NCBI GenBank assembly: GCA_965178525.1
Contig: CBCXVS010000050.1
Coordinates: 1-31,513 of the forward strand
DNA: 31,513 nt
Source of the DNA: CBCXVS01 sp965178525
GTDB lineage: Bacteria > Tectomicrobia > Entotheonellia > Entotheonellales > Entotheonellaceae
Direction of reading: 5' to 3'
Position 1 is the first letter of the stretch, and every line of letters starts with the position of its first letter. The notes beneath the pieces were generated by a model that saw only the letters and a list, made by a program, of their open reading frames with translations, ran no database searches and had not been told where the DNA came from. A program made the translations under genes and the position numbers. This document shows positions 8,721-16,813 of the stretch, piece after piece.

Positions 8721-10082
8721 TTAGATGCGCACCATCCGGAGCACATCGCCGACATCGCTCACGTCCTCCAGATGCCACAAACGCTCAAGGAGGGCATCGA
8801 TCTGTTGAGGAGTCAGGACGTCTTCGGCCAAGGCCCGAAATTTAGCCTCAACCTCCTGATCGCTCATCGGATTCTTCCAGTGGCCCCGATGGTACGGTAC
8901 TTCAGCACCGTACCGCGCCCCGTCCGCCGTCACCACCTCCACCTCGCTCAACATCGCTTCGGGCACCCGGCGATTGGCTTCTTCCGACACCTCCACGTGG
9001 ACCTTTTGCACCAGGTCGAGCAATTGCGGATGGCGCCAGTAGGCTTCTCCAAAATGCCGCGGCTCCACTGTGCCATACATCAATGCCACCGCGGTCGTAT
9101 ACGGCATACTGTGGTCCGCCGTCTCGCGATTGGTCGGATGCCACTTTTCAGCATCACCGGCCATAATGTTCACGGCGGTTTGCAATGTCCGCACGGTCAC
9201 GCGCTGCATCGTGTCGAGACGCGGTAGCTGCGCTCGCACTTGCAACGCCGCATCCACAACGGTTTGCGAGTAGAGGCCAAGCGGGAAGCGTTTGATGGTG
9301 CACTGCGAAATTTTGAACGGCGTCCTGTGGGCGCCAAAGGGCTCGAGTTCGAGCGCTTCGGCGCCCATGGCACGGACGAATCCGCCGGCACCGGCAAAGA
9401 CCGGCGCCGGCCCAGTGAGTCCCTGGGCGGCAAGTTGCACGGCGAAAACGGCGTTGCGGCTCGCGTTGGCAAAGGCGCACCCTTTCCACAACGACACATC
9501 GCCAATCCGCGTTTGATACAAAGCCAGATTGGCGGCCAACCCCAGATTCAGCGCCTGCGCAATCTGTTCGTGCGCCAACCCCAGCACCCTAGCGGCGCCA
9601 AGCGTGCTGGCCAACACGCCAAGGGTAACGTGATCGAAACCGCGATCCCGGACGCAGATGGCATCGCAAAAACGGCAAAACACCTCGTACGCCAAGACAA
9701 TGGCCGCGATCACGGTCCGGCCGTCGGCATGCACGATCTCAGCCGGTGACAAGACCGCCGCAATCGCATCGCTGGGATGACCCGACTCGCGCCCCGTATA
9801 GCCATCGTTAAAATCGAGATACCGGATCATCACCCCATTGGCGAACGTGGCCAGGTCGAGGCTGGTCTGCTGGCCGCTACCCAACACGGTCGCCGGCTGC
9901 TGACTCGTCACTGTCTGGGCCAGGGCACGGGCGACCTTACTCGGTTCGCTCGTGTAGCCACCCACCGCGCAGCCCAGGGTATCGATAAGCATCCGCTTGG
10001 CATCATGCACGACATCTGCCGGCAGATCAGCAAACGTCAAAGTCGCCGTATAATCACTCAAATACGCTACCGTGCTATCCAT
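8721..10082 (-). CDS. MmgE/PrpD family protein
   Basis: This 453-residue protein belongs to the MmgE/PrpD family (2-methylcitrate dehydratase, cis-aconitate decarboxylase and many uncharacterised dehydratase-like enzymes). Family features include the opening TVAYLSDYTATLTFADLPADVVHDAKRMLIDTLGCAVGG, the substrate-site segment IRYLDFNDGY, GHPSDAIAAVLSPAE near residue 110, and a C-terminal lid domain with FKISQCTIKRFP. Length is normal for the family. The frame extends to a TTG at 10100, but the ATG at 10082 with GGGGAGC upstream is the better start. It lies about 100 bases downstream of the amidohydrolase on the same strand, separated by heptanucleotide repeats. The pair may serve carboxylic-acid or aromatic catabolism (inference). 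Confidence 0.9.
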   Translation of the reverse strand: MDSTVAYLSDYTATLTFADLPADVVHDAKRMLIDTLGCAVGGYTSEPSKVARALAQTVTSQQPATVLGSGQQTSLDLATFANGVMIRYLDFNDGYTGRESGHPSDAIAAVLSPAEIVHADGRTVIAAIVLAYEVFCRFCDAICVRDRGFDHVTLGVLASTLGAARVLGLAHEQIAQALNLGLAANLALYQTRIGDVSLWKGCAFANASRNAVFAVQLAAQGLTGPAPVFAGAGGFVRAMGAEALELEPFGAHRTPFKISQCTIKRFPLGLYSQTVVDAALQVRAQLPRLDTMQRVTVRTLQTAVNIMAGDAEKWHPTNRETADHSMPYTTAVALMYGTVEPRHFGEAYWRHPQLLDLVQKVHVEVSEEANRRVPEAMLSEVEVVTADGARYGAEVPYHRGHWKNPMSDQEVEAKFRALAEDVLTPQQIDALLERLWHLEDVSDVGDVLRMVRI

Positions 10083-10103
10083 ACCCTGGTTGCTCCCCAA
10101 ACA

Positions 10104-10177
10104 AGGACTGAGGACCGAGGATACGCTTCTTCATCCCCTCCCCCAATTCCGCATTCCGCATTCCGCATTCCGCATTC
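10104..10177. repeat. Heptanucleotide repeat tracts between two genes
   Basis: Two short tracts with 7-base period fill the spacer between the MmgE/PrpD and amidohydrolase genes. AGGACTG-AGGACCG-AGGA lies at 10104-10121. About 4.6 copies of ATTCCGC lie at 10146-10177, ending three bases from the amidohydrolase stop codon. The period is shared with the arrays at 18387-18545 and 20893-20961. Confidence 0.85.
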
Positions 10178-10179
10178 TT

Positions 10180-11292
10180 TTACAGGCCGTAGAGCGCCAT
10201 GGCGCCACCGGCCAGGACACCCTTTTTGGCGTCGTCAGAGAGTTCCGGCCGATCGGCGATCATGCGCGGCGCTCCCGGGAAGAAACCATCGGGATGCGGA
10301 TAATCCGTGGCCCACAAGCATTTGTTCGGCCCAATATAGTCGGCCAGCACATTCAGGCTGCCCTCGACCGGCTCGAAAGAGATCCAGCAATTGCGATCAA
10401 ACAGCTCACTCGGCCGCATGCTCAGCCCGGAGTCGTTAAACCCCTGGTCATCAAAATGACGATCCATACGATCCAACCACGGTGCAATCCAGCCCCCGCC
10501 GGATTCCAAAAAGGCGATGCGGATTTTGGGGTAGCGGTCACAGACGCCGTCCCAAATCACGCTCATGGCTACCAGCATCATTTCCATGGTGTGCGAGATG
10601 ATGTGCTTGGCGGCACGGCTTTCGAAGCGATCCACGCCGACGGTCGGCATGCCGCTGGCGCCACCTTCATGGAAGCCGATGCAGAAATCGAGTTCCTGCG
10701 CCTCGGCCCAGAAGGGATCGTAGTCGCGATGGCCGGCCATGCGGCCATTGTACGGGTTCGGCCGCAGGAAGCCGCCCCGCATGTTCAGCTCATGGCGGGC
10801 ATAGCGCATCTCTTCGATGGCGTACTCGATTGACTGCATCGGCAGCATGGCAACCGGAAAGAGGCGGTCGGGATACGGCGCGCAGTAATCCTTGATCCAG
10901 CGGTTGTAGGCCCGGCACATCGCCCGCGCCAAATCCGGGTCGTCGATGGCGCCGGAAAAGAGGCCGACACTCGGATAGAGGAAAGCGGCGTCAATATGGT
11001 CCAGATCGAGGTCTTTGATACGCGCATGCGGGTCAAAGCCACCTTTGCGGCCTTCCTCGTACTTCAAGTCTTCCGGCACCCGGCCGTCGCGCAGGCCAAT
11101 GCCCCCGAGGCGCCCCAGGCCGCGGGGACCGCCAATGATTTTCCCATCAATATTCAAGCGCTCTTTGCCGTCGGTATCCATAAACATGCGCGGCGCCCGA
11201 TCACGATACTTGGGCTCCATATAGTTGTCCCAAATATCCACCGGCTCCAAAATGTGCCCATCGGCGTCGATGACCTTGTAGTCACCAATCAT
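10180..11292 (-). CDS. Amidohydrolase-2 family metal-dependent hydrolase or decarboxylase
   Basis: This 370-residue TIM-barrel enzyme belongs to the amidohydrolase-2 (ACMSD-like) group. The N-terminal metal motif is written VIDADGHILEP, with Asp in place of the first His of the usual HxH, as often seen in this clade. Further metal or active-site candidates are HEGGAS, HTMEMM, ESGGGWIAPWLDRMD and the terminal WATDYPHPDG with its conserved Asp. Relatives act as decarboxylases or hydrolases on cyclic and aromatic carboxylates; the substrate is unknown. The ATG at 11292 has AGAGGAG eight bases upstream. It is probably first in an operon with the MmgE/PrpD gene and divergent from the dehydrogenase at 11551. 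Confidence 0.9.
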   Translation of the reverse strand: MIGDYKVIDADGHILEPVDIWDNYMEPKYRDRAPRMFMDTDGKERLNIDGKIIGGPRGLGRLGGIGLRDGRVPEDLKYEEGRKGGFDPHARIKDLDLDHIDAAFLYPSVGLFSGAIDDPDLARAMCRAYNRWIKDYCAPYPDRLFPVAMLPMQSIEYAIEEMRYARHELNMRGGFLRPNPYNGRMAGHRDYDPFWAEAQELDFCIGFHEGGASGMPTVGVDRFESRAAKHIISHTMEMMLVAMSVIWDGVCDRYPKIRIAFLESGGGWIAPWLDRMDRHFDDQGFNDSGLSMRPSELFDRNCWISFEPVEGSLNVLADYIGPNKCLWATDYPHPDGFFPGAPRMIADRPELSDDAKKGVLAGGAMALYGL

Positions 11293-11550
11293 AGTCCGTC
11301 TCCTCTCTGCGTGACCCTGCCTTTTATATCAACAACTCAGCAGCCATTTTGCCAGCTCCCACGTCAGAGTGCAAGCTTTGGATGCAAAGGGATTGGCCGA
11401 GGGCGCGCAGGCATACGAAGAGACATGGATTTTTCCTAGGAGGTCTAGCCCGCACAGGCAAACGGTGCTATGGTGGCAGGAAAGAGGTTGGCCTGGAGCG
11501 CCACCGTGTCACAGTGAGAGATGCGACGGCTACACAAGGAGGAGGGTACG

Positions 11551-12504
11551 ATGGAAACCATTGGATTCATTGGGCTTGGCAATATGGGCAGCGGTATGGC
11601 CGGCAATATCCAGAAGGCGGATTATCCGATGGTCGTCTTCGACATCCGGCAGGAGATGACGAAGTCGTTCATCGACAACGGCGCGCGTCTGGCCACGTCT
11701 CCGGCCGAAGTGGCCAGTCAGTGCGACGTGACCTTTACCTCCCTGCCCGGCCCCAACGAAGTCGAAGCGGTCGCCCTAGGCGGCCAGGGCGTGCTGGAAG
11801 GCATTAAGCCCGGCGCGATTTACGTCGACCTGTCGACCAGCCGTCCGACGCTGATCCGGGAAATCGAGCCGAAATTTCGCGCCAAAGGCGCCCATGTCCT
11901 GGACGCCCCAGTGAGTGGCGGCAAAACCGGAGCGGCATCGGGCAACCTGGCCGTTATGGTCGGTGGCGATCGCGCCATCTACGACCGCATCAAGCCGCTG
12001 CTGGATTCCTTTGGCGATAAGGTGTTTTATGCCGGCGGCATCGGCGCTGGCAGCGTGTGTAAGCTGGTGCATAACATGATCGGGCACGGCATCCGCCAGG
12101 CGATTGCCGAAGGTTTGACGCTGGGCGTCAAGGCCGGCGTCGACGCCGAGGCGGTGTGGGAGTGTGTGCGCCGCGGCGCCTTGGGCCGTATGAGCGGCTT
12201 GCACGGCGGCATACCGGCCACGGTGTTCCGCGGCCAGTTCGAGCCGGCCAGCTTTGCACTGGAGCTGTCGCGCAAAGACATCCTGTTGGCCACCGAGCTG
12301 GGCCGGGAGTACAACGTGCCGATGCCGGTTGCCAATCTGGCGGAGCAAATCGCCATCGAAGGCATCAATCGGGGCTGGGCAAAGCAGGACAGCAGCGTGA
12401 CCTTCCAGTTACAGGAGGAGGCCGCAGGGGTCGAAGTCCGGGCACCGCATGTCGATCCGGAGAAGGCGGCCAAATTTATCAGCACTCATCCGGATGCGGA
12501 GTAA
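11551..12504 (+). CDS. 3-hydroxyisobutyrate dehydrogenase / tartronate semialdehyde reductase-like protein
   Basis: This 317-residue NAD(P)-dependent beta-hydroxyacid dehydrogenase has the N-terminal Rossmann motif GFIGLGNMGSGMAGNI. The substrate-binding signature is DAPVSGGKTGAASGNLAVMVGG, and the catalytic Lys region is GAGSVCKLVHNMIGHG. The all-alpha C-terminal domain is complete. Relatives oxidise 3-hydroxyisobutyrate or reduce tartronate semialdehyde; sequence alone cannot choose between them. AAGGAGGAGG lies just before the ATG at 11551, so the ten upstream codons in the open frame are excluded. An 11-bp inverted repeat follows the stop codon. Confidence 0.9.
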   Translation: METIGFIGLGNMGSGMAGNIQKADYPMVVFDIRQEMTKSFIDNGARLATSPAEVASQCDVTFTSLPGPNEVEAVALGGQGVLEGIKPGAIYVDLSTSRPTLIREIEPKFRAKGAHVLDAPVSGGKTGAASGNLAVMVGGDRAIYDRIKPLLDSFGDKVFYAGGIGAGSVCKLVHNMIGHGIRQAIAEGLTLGVKAGVDAEAVWECVRRGALGRMSGLHGGIPATVFRGQFEPASFALELSRKDILLATELGREYNVPMPVANLAEQIAIEGINRGWAKQDSSVTFQLQEEAAGVEVRAPHVDPEKAAKFISTHPDAE

Positions 12505-12517
12505 GTGCCCAGTCGCG

Positions 12518-12544
12518 GTTCCCCCCTTTGGCCAAGGGGGGAAC
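12518..12544. terminator. Perfect 11-bp hairpin downstream of the dehydrogenase
   Basis: GTTCCCCCCTT (12518-12528) and AAGGGGGGAAC (12534-12544) pair perfectly around a TGGCC loop, 14 bases after the stop codon. There is no T-tract, so it may be a 3'-end stabiliser or dispersed palindrome rather than a classical terminator. C-run/G-run palindromes of this kind are common intergenic repeats in several phyla. Confidence 0.6.
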
Positions 12545-12577
12545 ACCTGGCAAGTCCCGGACACAGGTGCAGCGCTG

Positions 12578-12615
12578 TCTTTCCTCTGGAAAAACGATGT
12601 CGCTAATGGGGTCCA
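12578..12615. repeat. Dispersed 38-base repeat, copy 1
   Basis: This matches 27842-27879 at 34 of 38 positions, starting with an identical 23-base run that contains TTTCC-TCT-GGAAA. It sits in the spacer before the 3' end of the hypothetical gene at 12621-12998. Confidence 0.8.
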
Positions 12616-12620
12616 AGCCC

Positions 12621-12998
12621 TTAGAGTTCCCGCAAGCCCGCAAGTTGGGTGTCGACCTCGCCCTGGGAGTGCGCAGAGAAGTTCCGCGCATAGCTGTCCT
12701 CTTTTTTCAACCGATCCAGAAATTCCACCATATAGGCCCCACAACGGTCGGGATAACCGGCCTTATAGTCTCGTAGCGTCGTGTTCAATAGGGAATTGTA
12801 CTTCGGATCCGCCTGGTCAGAAACGTCAGAAACGTACCCGCGCAAGGCCTCGATGTTTTGTTGGAAGGCGTTAATCTCATCGTCATCCCGAGGTTCGGGA
12901 TAAGCCAGGGGATCATCCGGCTCGGTGGCTTGCAGGGCTAATTGTTCCAGCGTGTCGGATATTCCTTTTAAAGCCGAGATGAAGGACTGTTCGCTCAC
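12621..12998 (-). CDS. Hypothetical acidic helical protein
   Basis: This 125-residue protein is of unknown function. It is predicted to be mostly helical, with an acidic middle (TEPDDPLAYPEPRDDDEINAF) and no signal peptide or membrane segment. The open frame runs upstream to 13121, but the GTG at 12998 follows a strong purine-rich site (GGGGAGGGAGACAC), so translation probably starts at VSEQSFISALKGI. It stands divergent from the DinB-like gene, with about 285 bases between, and is convergent with the dehydrogenase. I do not recognise the family. Confidence 0.65.
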   Translation of the reverse strand: MSEQSFISALKGISDTLEQLALQATEPDDPLAYPEPRDDDEINAFQQNIEALRGYVSDVSDQADPKYNSLLNTTLRDYKAGYPDRCGAYMVEFLDRLKKEDSYARNFSAHSQGEVDTQLAGLREL

Positions 12999-13283
12999 GT
13001 GTCTCCCTCCCCTACCTATAAACGTGACGGCATCTGCGTCATGATGTCTCGCACAAAGTCGACCGTGTGGAAGCTGCGACCATGCCCGGCTTTTATAACG
13101 GATCTGCACCGGATTGTCCACACATGAGTGGCAAAAAAATTAAGATAAACTCAAAAAACAGGCCAACCAGGCGACCGCCGGGCGAATTCGGTCTTCAAGT
13201 TCACCCACACCTCATGTATACTGGATTTTATGAAACCGTGGAAGCTGTGTGGTGTGGACTCCTAAGGATGAGAGGATGGGTTT

Positions 13284-13730
13284 ATGGCAGCGGTTGATGA
13301 TCTCATCGCAACACTCGGGCAAAACGTAGAAACGGGTTTGGGGCACTTTCGACGGTTACAAGCGGAATCGAAGCTCCCCCTAGGGGTATATGGACCACGT
13401 GAGCTCTTGTGCAAATTGGTTTGGTGGCATCAGGTGGCGGCCGAGAGCATGGAATCGATAGGGTCTGGGGGTGATCCGTACCGCGTCTACGCCCCAGATG
13501 AAGAAATGGACCTCAGAGCGGTCGCCCGCCAGACCGGACAACCCGTGTCGCAGTTGGCAGCAAATACGGAAGCGTATCAGAAGCGCATCGCCACGGCCGT
13601 CAGTAGCATCTCCGACCCAAACACAACCATTTTCGTGCATGGAGATGGCAGCCAAGATTCGGTGCCGCAGCGTTTAGAAGCGATGGTGCAGCGCTGGAAG
13701 ACCTCGATTGAGGAAATACAAGCGCTATAA
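13284..13730 (+). CDS. DinB-like / four-helix-bundle protein (tentative)
   Basis: This 148-residue protein looks like the DinB/MDMPI metal-binding four-helix-bundle superfamily. The segment RELLCKLVWWHQVAAESMESI resembles the helix that carries the first metal His in these proteins. Later helices include DLRAVARQTGQPVSQL and RLEAMVQRWKTSIEEI. The other expected metal His residues are not clear, so activity is uncertain. Relatives include damage-inducible proteins and thiol-dependent transferases. GAGGAT stands before the ATG at 13284, and the spacer upstream is AT-rich. A hairpin follows the stop codon. Confidence 0.6.
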   Translation: MAAVDDLIATLGQNVETGLGHFRRLQAESKLPLGVYGPRELLCKLVWWHQVAAESMESIGSGGDPYRVYAPDEEMDLRAVARQTGQPVSQLAANTEAYQKRIATAVSSISDPNTTIFVHGDGSQDSVPQRLEAMVQRWKTSIEEIQAL

Positions 13731-13757
13731 TCGGCGTGGCGCCGATGCCGGCGACGA

Positions 13758-13784
13758 GGGCCAAGACCCTTGGGGTCTCGGCCC
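13758..13784. terminator. Hairpin between convergent genes
   Basis: The arms at 13758-13769 and 13773-13784 form 11 of 12 pairs around a TTG loop (GGGCCAAGACCC against GGGTCTCGGCCC). It lies between the 3' ends of the DinB-like gene and the small gene at 13824. No T-tract follows, so it is a possible bidirectional terminator. Confidence 0.55.
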
Positions 13785-13823
13785 AGGCATCGAGTCGAGG
13801 CAGGAAAAGCGACAAGGCAAGCG

Positions 13824-14015
13824 TCAGCCCTGGGGGTTGTGTTTCTCGATGAGCGCCTTCACGCGGGGATCGATGTTGTCCTGGAGCGAACGTCCCGCGT
13901 CACACAAGGCAATCCCAAGATGGGCATCCCGCGTGAGTTTTTCATGCTCCGGCTTGCCCCGCCATTCGCCATCCAACTCGCCAAACAATGCGTTTAGATC
14001 TGCCTTCTGAAACAT
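13824..14015 (-). CDS. Small hypothetical protein
   Basis: This 63-residue soluble protein has the sequence order MFQKADLNALFGELDGEW, then GKPEHEKLTRDAHLGIALCDAGRSL, then DPRVKALIEKHNPQG. It has no membrane segment or recognised motif. AGAGG stands eight bases before the ATG at 14015; the open frame continues three codons further to a GTG with poorer spacing. Amino-acid composition is natural, and the opposite frames look like shadows. It is followed by a hairpin shared with the convergent DinB-like gene. I cannot assign a function. Confidence 0.55.
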   Translation of the reverse strand: MFQKADLNALFGELDGEWRGKPEHEKLTRDAHLGIALCDAGRSLQDNIDPRVKALIEKHNPQG

Positions 14016-14046
14016 CGTCTGCACCTCTTGTGTCGACCGTAAGACA

Positions 14047-14080
14047 ACGGGGCCAGGGCTAGCAAATCCCCTGACCCCGT
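14047..14080 (-). terminator. Likely terminator of the Fe-S protein gene
   Basis: ACGGGGCCAGGG at 14047-14058 pairs with CCCTGACCCCGT at 14069-14080, with one G-T type mismatch and a 10-base loop. On the minus strand, the direction of the gene ending at 14133, the stem is followed by TTGTCTT, a modest T-rich tail. Confidence 0.6.
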
Positions 14081-14132
14081 CTCATCCGATTGCCGTCGAC
14101 GCGTTACCGCGTCAACCGCACACTAGATGAAC

Positions 14133-15380
14133 TTACTCATCGCCCATTGTCGTCCGACCCTCATCAATGATCTCTTTGACGCGTGTCGCAAACGCCATCA
14201 CGTCATCTTGAGAGGGCACGCCCGTAGTCTCGATCTGCTCTTTGAAGGTCTCGAAGAGCCAATCTTCCTTACGGCCATGCGGAATTTCGAAGAAGGGGCG
14301 ATCGAACTGCGGCAGTTCGTCCGGGCCGAAGTAACCCTTGTCCTCAAAGGTGTAGCCTTCGAGGTTGTGCGTACGTTTGCCGAGCACCTCGCCCGTCTCG
14401 ACGTAATGCTCCATCACCGCCTTCATACCATAGCGCTGGATGGGGCAAACCTTCATGCAGACCGCGCATCCATCGTAGCGCGCCATCACCGGACGGCAGC
14501 GTTCGTAGATGAGCTTGTGTTTTTCCACACCCCGGTACACCACCTTGTCGCGCACGATCGCGCGGCCAGGGCACCGATCCACACACACGCGGCACTCTTC
14601 GCAGAACTTGTGAATGCCGTAGTCCACGGGCTTGGTGTAGGTCACGGGCGCATCCGTGGTGATCATCGCGATCCGGGCCCGGGAGCCAAAATGCGGGGAC
14701 AAGAGCTGACCGTTCGCCCCCAACTGTCCCAAACCGGCCTCGACAAACATCGGGATGTACGGCGCGCTGTTATCATTGGGGCTGTGCACTTGCGCATGAT
14801 ACCCCAGGGTCCGAATATAATCGGCCAAATCCAACAGGATGGCGCCCTCGATCTCATACGTCCCAAAGTGGGCATATTCCGCATCCATGCTGGGCAGAGA
14901 CTGCGTTTGCCAGTAATCCTGTTCCAGGGCCAGGCAAATCGTATTCGGGTATTTGACCCAACGTTTCTTCCGGGTGTAGGTGTAGCGCTTGTCGAATTTG
15001 GTAAACCCCACTTCGCCAAATCCCAGTTCGCGCGCTTTCAAACGAATCTTCTCGGTGGCGTCTTCACCTGTCGGCGTGCCCACAGGCTCCCGATTCCCCG
15101 AGATCGCGGCGATGTCAACGAGCGGATCGTTGACGTCATTATGATACCGGCGATATTGCGCCAACTCGTCCGTATAGATTTCCCACACCCACTCGCGGTC
15201 CGCCGCTTTCGTGATGTTTTGGGTCTCTTCAGGGTAGACACGGCTGTAGAAGCTGATATCAGCTTCCCGTTTCACGACACCGGGTACGGTGGTCAAGTCT
15301 TCTGCCACCGGAATTTCGACGTCGGGATCGCCATGTTTTCTACCGGGACGCGTAACAACGTGACTCACTGCTTTGGCCAT
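14133..15380 (-). CDS. Reductive-dehalogenase / epoxyqueuosine-reductase-like Fe-S protein
   Basis: This 415-residue protein carries two 4Fe-4S motifs near the C-terminus: FCEECRVCVDRCPGRAI, and CRPVMARYDGCAVCMKVCP with its distal Cys residues. Upstream is the corrinoid-binding-type domain seen in reductive dehalogenases and QueG-like proteins (KARELGFGEVGFTKFD; LGYHAQVHSPNDNSAPYIPMFVEAGLGQLGANGQL). No twin-arginine signal or membrane segment is present, so the protein should be cytoplasmic. Substrate and cobalamin dependence are inferred from the family only. The ATG at 15380 has AGGAGAG six bases upstream, so the six codons before it are excluded. It is divergent from a BtuF-like gene; both would relate to corrinoid chemistry, which is suggestive but unproven. 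Confidence 0.85.
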   Translation of the reverse strand: MAKAVSHVVTRPGRKHGDPDVEIPVAEDLTTVPGVVKREADISFYSRVYPEETQNITKAADREWVWEIYTDELAQYRRYHNDVNDPLVDIAAISGNREPVGTPTGEDATEKIRLKARELGFGEVGFTKFDKRYTYTRKKRWVKYPNTICLALEQDYWQTQSLPSMDAEYAHFGTYEIEGAILLDLADYIRTLGYHAQVHSPNDNSAPYIPMFVEAGLGQLGANGQLLSPHFGSRARIAMITTDAPVTYTKPVDYGIHKFCEECRVCVDRCPGRAIVRDKVVYRGVEKHKLIYERCRPVMARYDGCAVCMKVCPIQRYGMKAVMEHYVETGEVLGKRTHNLEGYTFEDKGYFGPDELPQFDRPFFEIPHGRKEDWLFETFKEQIETTGVPSQDDVMAFATRVKEIIDEGRTTMGDE

Positions 15381-15656
15381 GCCGTCTCTCCTATTCACAG
15401 TAAAAACCTTTTACGAGCGCTCTTCGGGCAGAGTATGCCGGTTTACAAAGAGAGTCAAGAAAAAAATAAGTCTGAGTAATTGAATTTATCATAGGATTAG
15501 CCCCACTGATTTGACCCGCTTCGGACGTCCTGCCCGCCCCTGTATGCGTCCCGCCTCCGATGCCTGCAACGCCCAGGCATGGTAGAATAGGCAGCAAACC
15601 ATGATTCCACAACCGCCGGCCCGATGTCCAGAGCCTGCAACCTCAGGAGGTGTGTG

Positions 15657-16595
15657 ATGCGGATATGTTCCTTTCTCCCGAGTGCGACGGAAATCGTCTA
15701 TACCCTGGGGTTACAAGACCATCTCTATGGCGTCACGTTCGAGTGTGATTATCCAGCGGCAGCGCGACACAAGCCCATCGTCGTCCGCAGTGTTTTTGGC
15801 GAGGACTCGTCGCATTTGAGTAGCGAAGCCATCAATGCCATCATCCACCAACGGCTGCGGGAAGGCCTGGGCATCTATGATATCGATCAGGAGGTGCTGC
15901 AAGCGGCGGCGCCCGATTTGCTCCTCACCCAGGCGATATGTGAGGTTTGAGCCATCTCGACTCGGCAGGTTGCCGAGGCGAGCAGCGCCCTCCCGACCCA
16001 GCCCGCCGTGGTGTCGCTCGATCCCGAGTCCCTGGGCGACGTACTAGATGATATTACCCGCGTGGCGCAGGCGACGAACACCGCCGCCCTGGCCGCCCCG
16101 GTCGTGGCCGGCCTGCAGGCGCGCATCGATGCCGTCGCGACGCGAGCGGCCCAGAGCGCCCACAAGCCCCGCGTCTTGCATTTGGAATGGGCCGAACCGC
16201 CCATGTGCGGCGGCCACTGGGTTCCGGAAATGGTACAGATGGCCGGTGGTATCAACTGCTTTGGGGATCAAGACAGCGGCTCCTTTCGCCTCGACTGGGA
16301 CGAGGTGCTCGCGAGCCAGCCGGACGTGATCCTCTTGATGCCCTGTGGTTTCGATGTCACACGCGCCCTGGAAGACATCCCGGTGTTAGCCGCCAAAGAA
16401 GGATGGGACACGCTGCCGGCCGTGCAGCACCATCGCGTCTATGTGATTGACGCCAGCGCCTACACCAGCCGCTCTGGCCCCCGCCTCGTCGCCGGGTTGG
16501 AAATCATTGCCGAGCTCCTCCATCCGGAACGCTTCTCAGGCCTGATCCCGGACGCTGGCGCTCAACAGGTGGGCCAAGCCGCACGCAAAGCGTAA
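15657..16595 (+). CDS. BtuF-like substrate-binding protein with one in-frame TGA at a CxxC position (candidate selenoprotein)
   Basis: Read through one TGA, this is a complete 312-residue helical-backbone-type periplasmic-binding fold of the cobalamin-binding (BtuF-like) family. It starts MRICSFLPSATEIVYTLGL, followed by the D-x-E region and LEWAEPPMCGGHWVPEMVQMAGG in the second lobe. AGGAGGTG precedes the ATG at 15657. Codon 98 (15948-15950) is TGA in the context ICEV-TGA-AIS. From memory, relatives read CEVCAVS here, so TGA replaces the second Cys of a CxxC. The frame on both sides is undamaged. A hairpin fitting a bacterial SECIS begins six bases after the TGA. No signal peptide is visible, which is common in this subgroup. 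If TGA is read as stop, the product is a 97-residue fragment. Alternatives are a nonsense mutation or a sequence error. Confidence 0.75.
15956..15982 (+). promoter_or_regulatory. SECIS-like hairpin downstream of the in-frame TGA
   Basis: CTCG (15956-15959) pairs with CGAG (15979-15982). After an A-G mismatch, CTCGGC (15961-15966) pairs with GCCGAG (15972-15977), leaving the loop AGGTT (15967-15971). The first loop G is 18 bases after the TGA, within the usual bacterial SECIS range. The E. coli fdhF element, from memory, has the loop AGGUCU at about the same distance. Being GC-rich coding sequence, it could arise by chance. Confidence 0.5.
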
Positions 16596-16813
16596 CGCGA
16601 AGGCCATATGAGTTCCCCGAACCGGCCAAATGAGACAGGCGATACAATAATACGATCGTGATAAGATTTTTAAGAGATTGTTTTATTGGATATTATACGG
16701 ATCTCTCGCCCTTTGTACACCAAGCGCTGTACCCGCATGTACGGCCCGGGACACCTATGGGGCAGACCATAACGTATTGGGGTACACAAGCACATGGAAA
16801 GGGAGAGAATCCC

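Noticed and set aside
12409..12744. Minus-strand frame across the C/G hairpin, ending near the dehydrogenase stop
   Set aside because: The segment PPWPKGG comes from the C-run/G-run palindrome itself. The frame has no start signal and overlaps two better features.
14127..15479. 450-codon plus-strand open frame opposite the Fe-S protein
   Set aside because: The minus-strand gene has two clear 4Fe-4S motifs and a good start. The opposite frame is His/Arg-rich with no motif and is a shadow of it.
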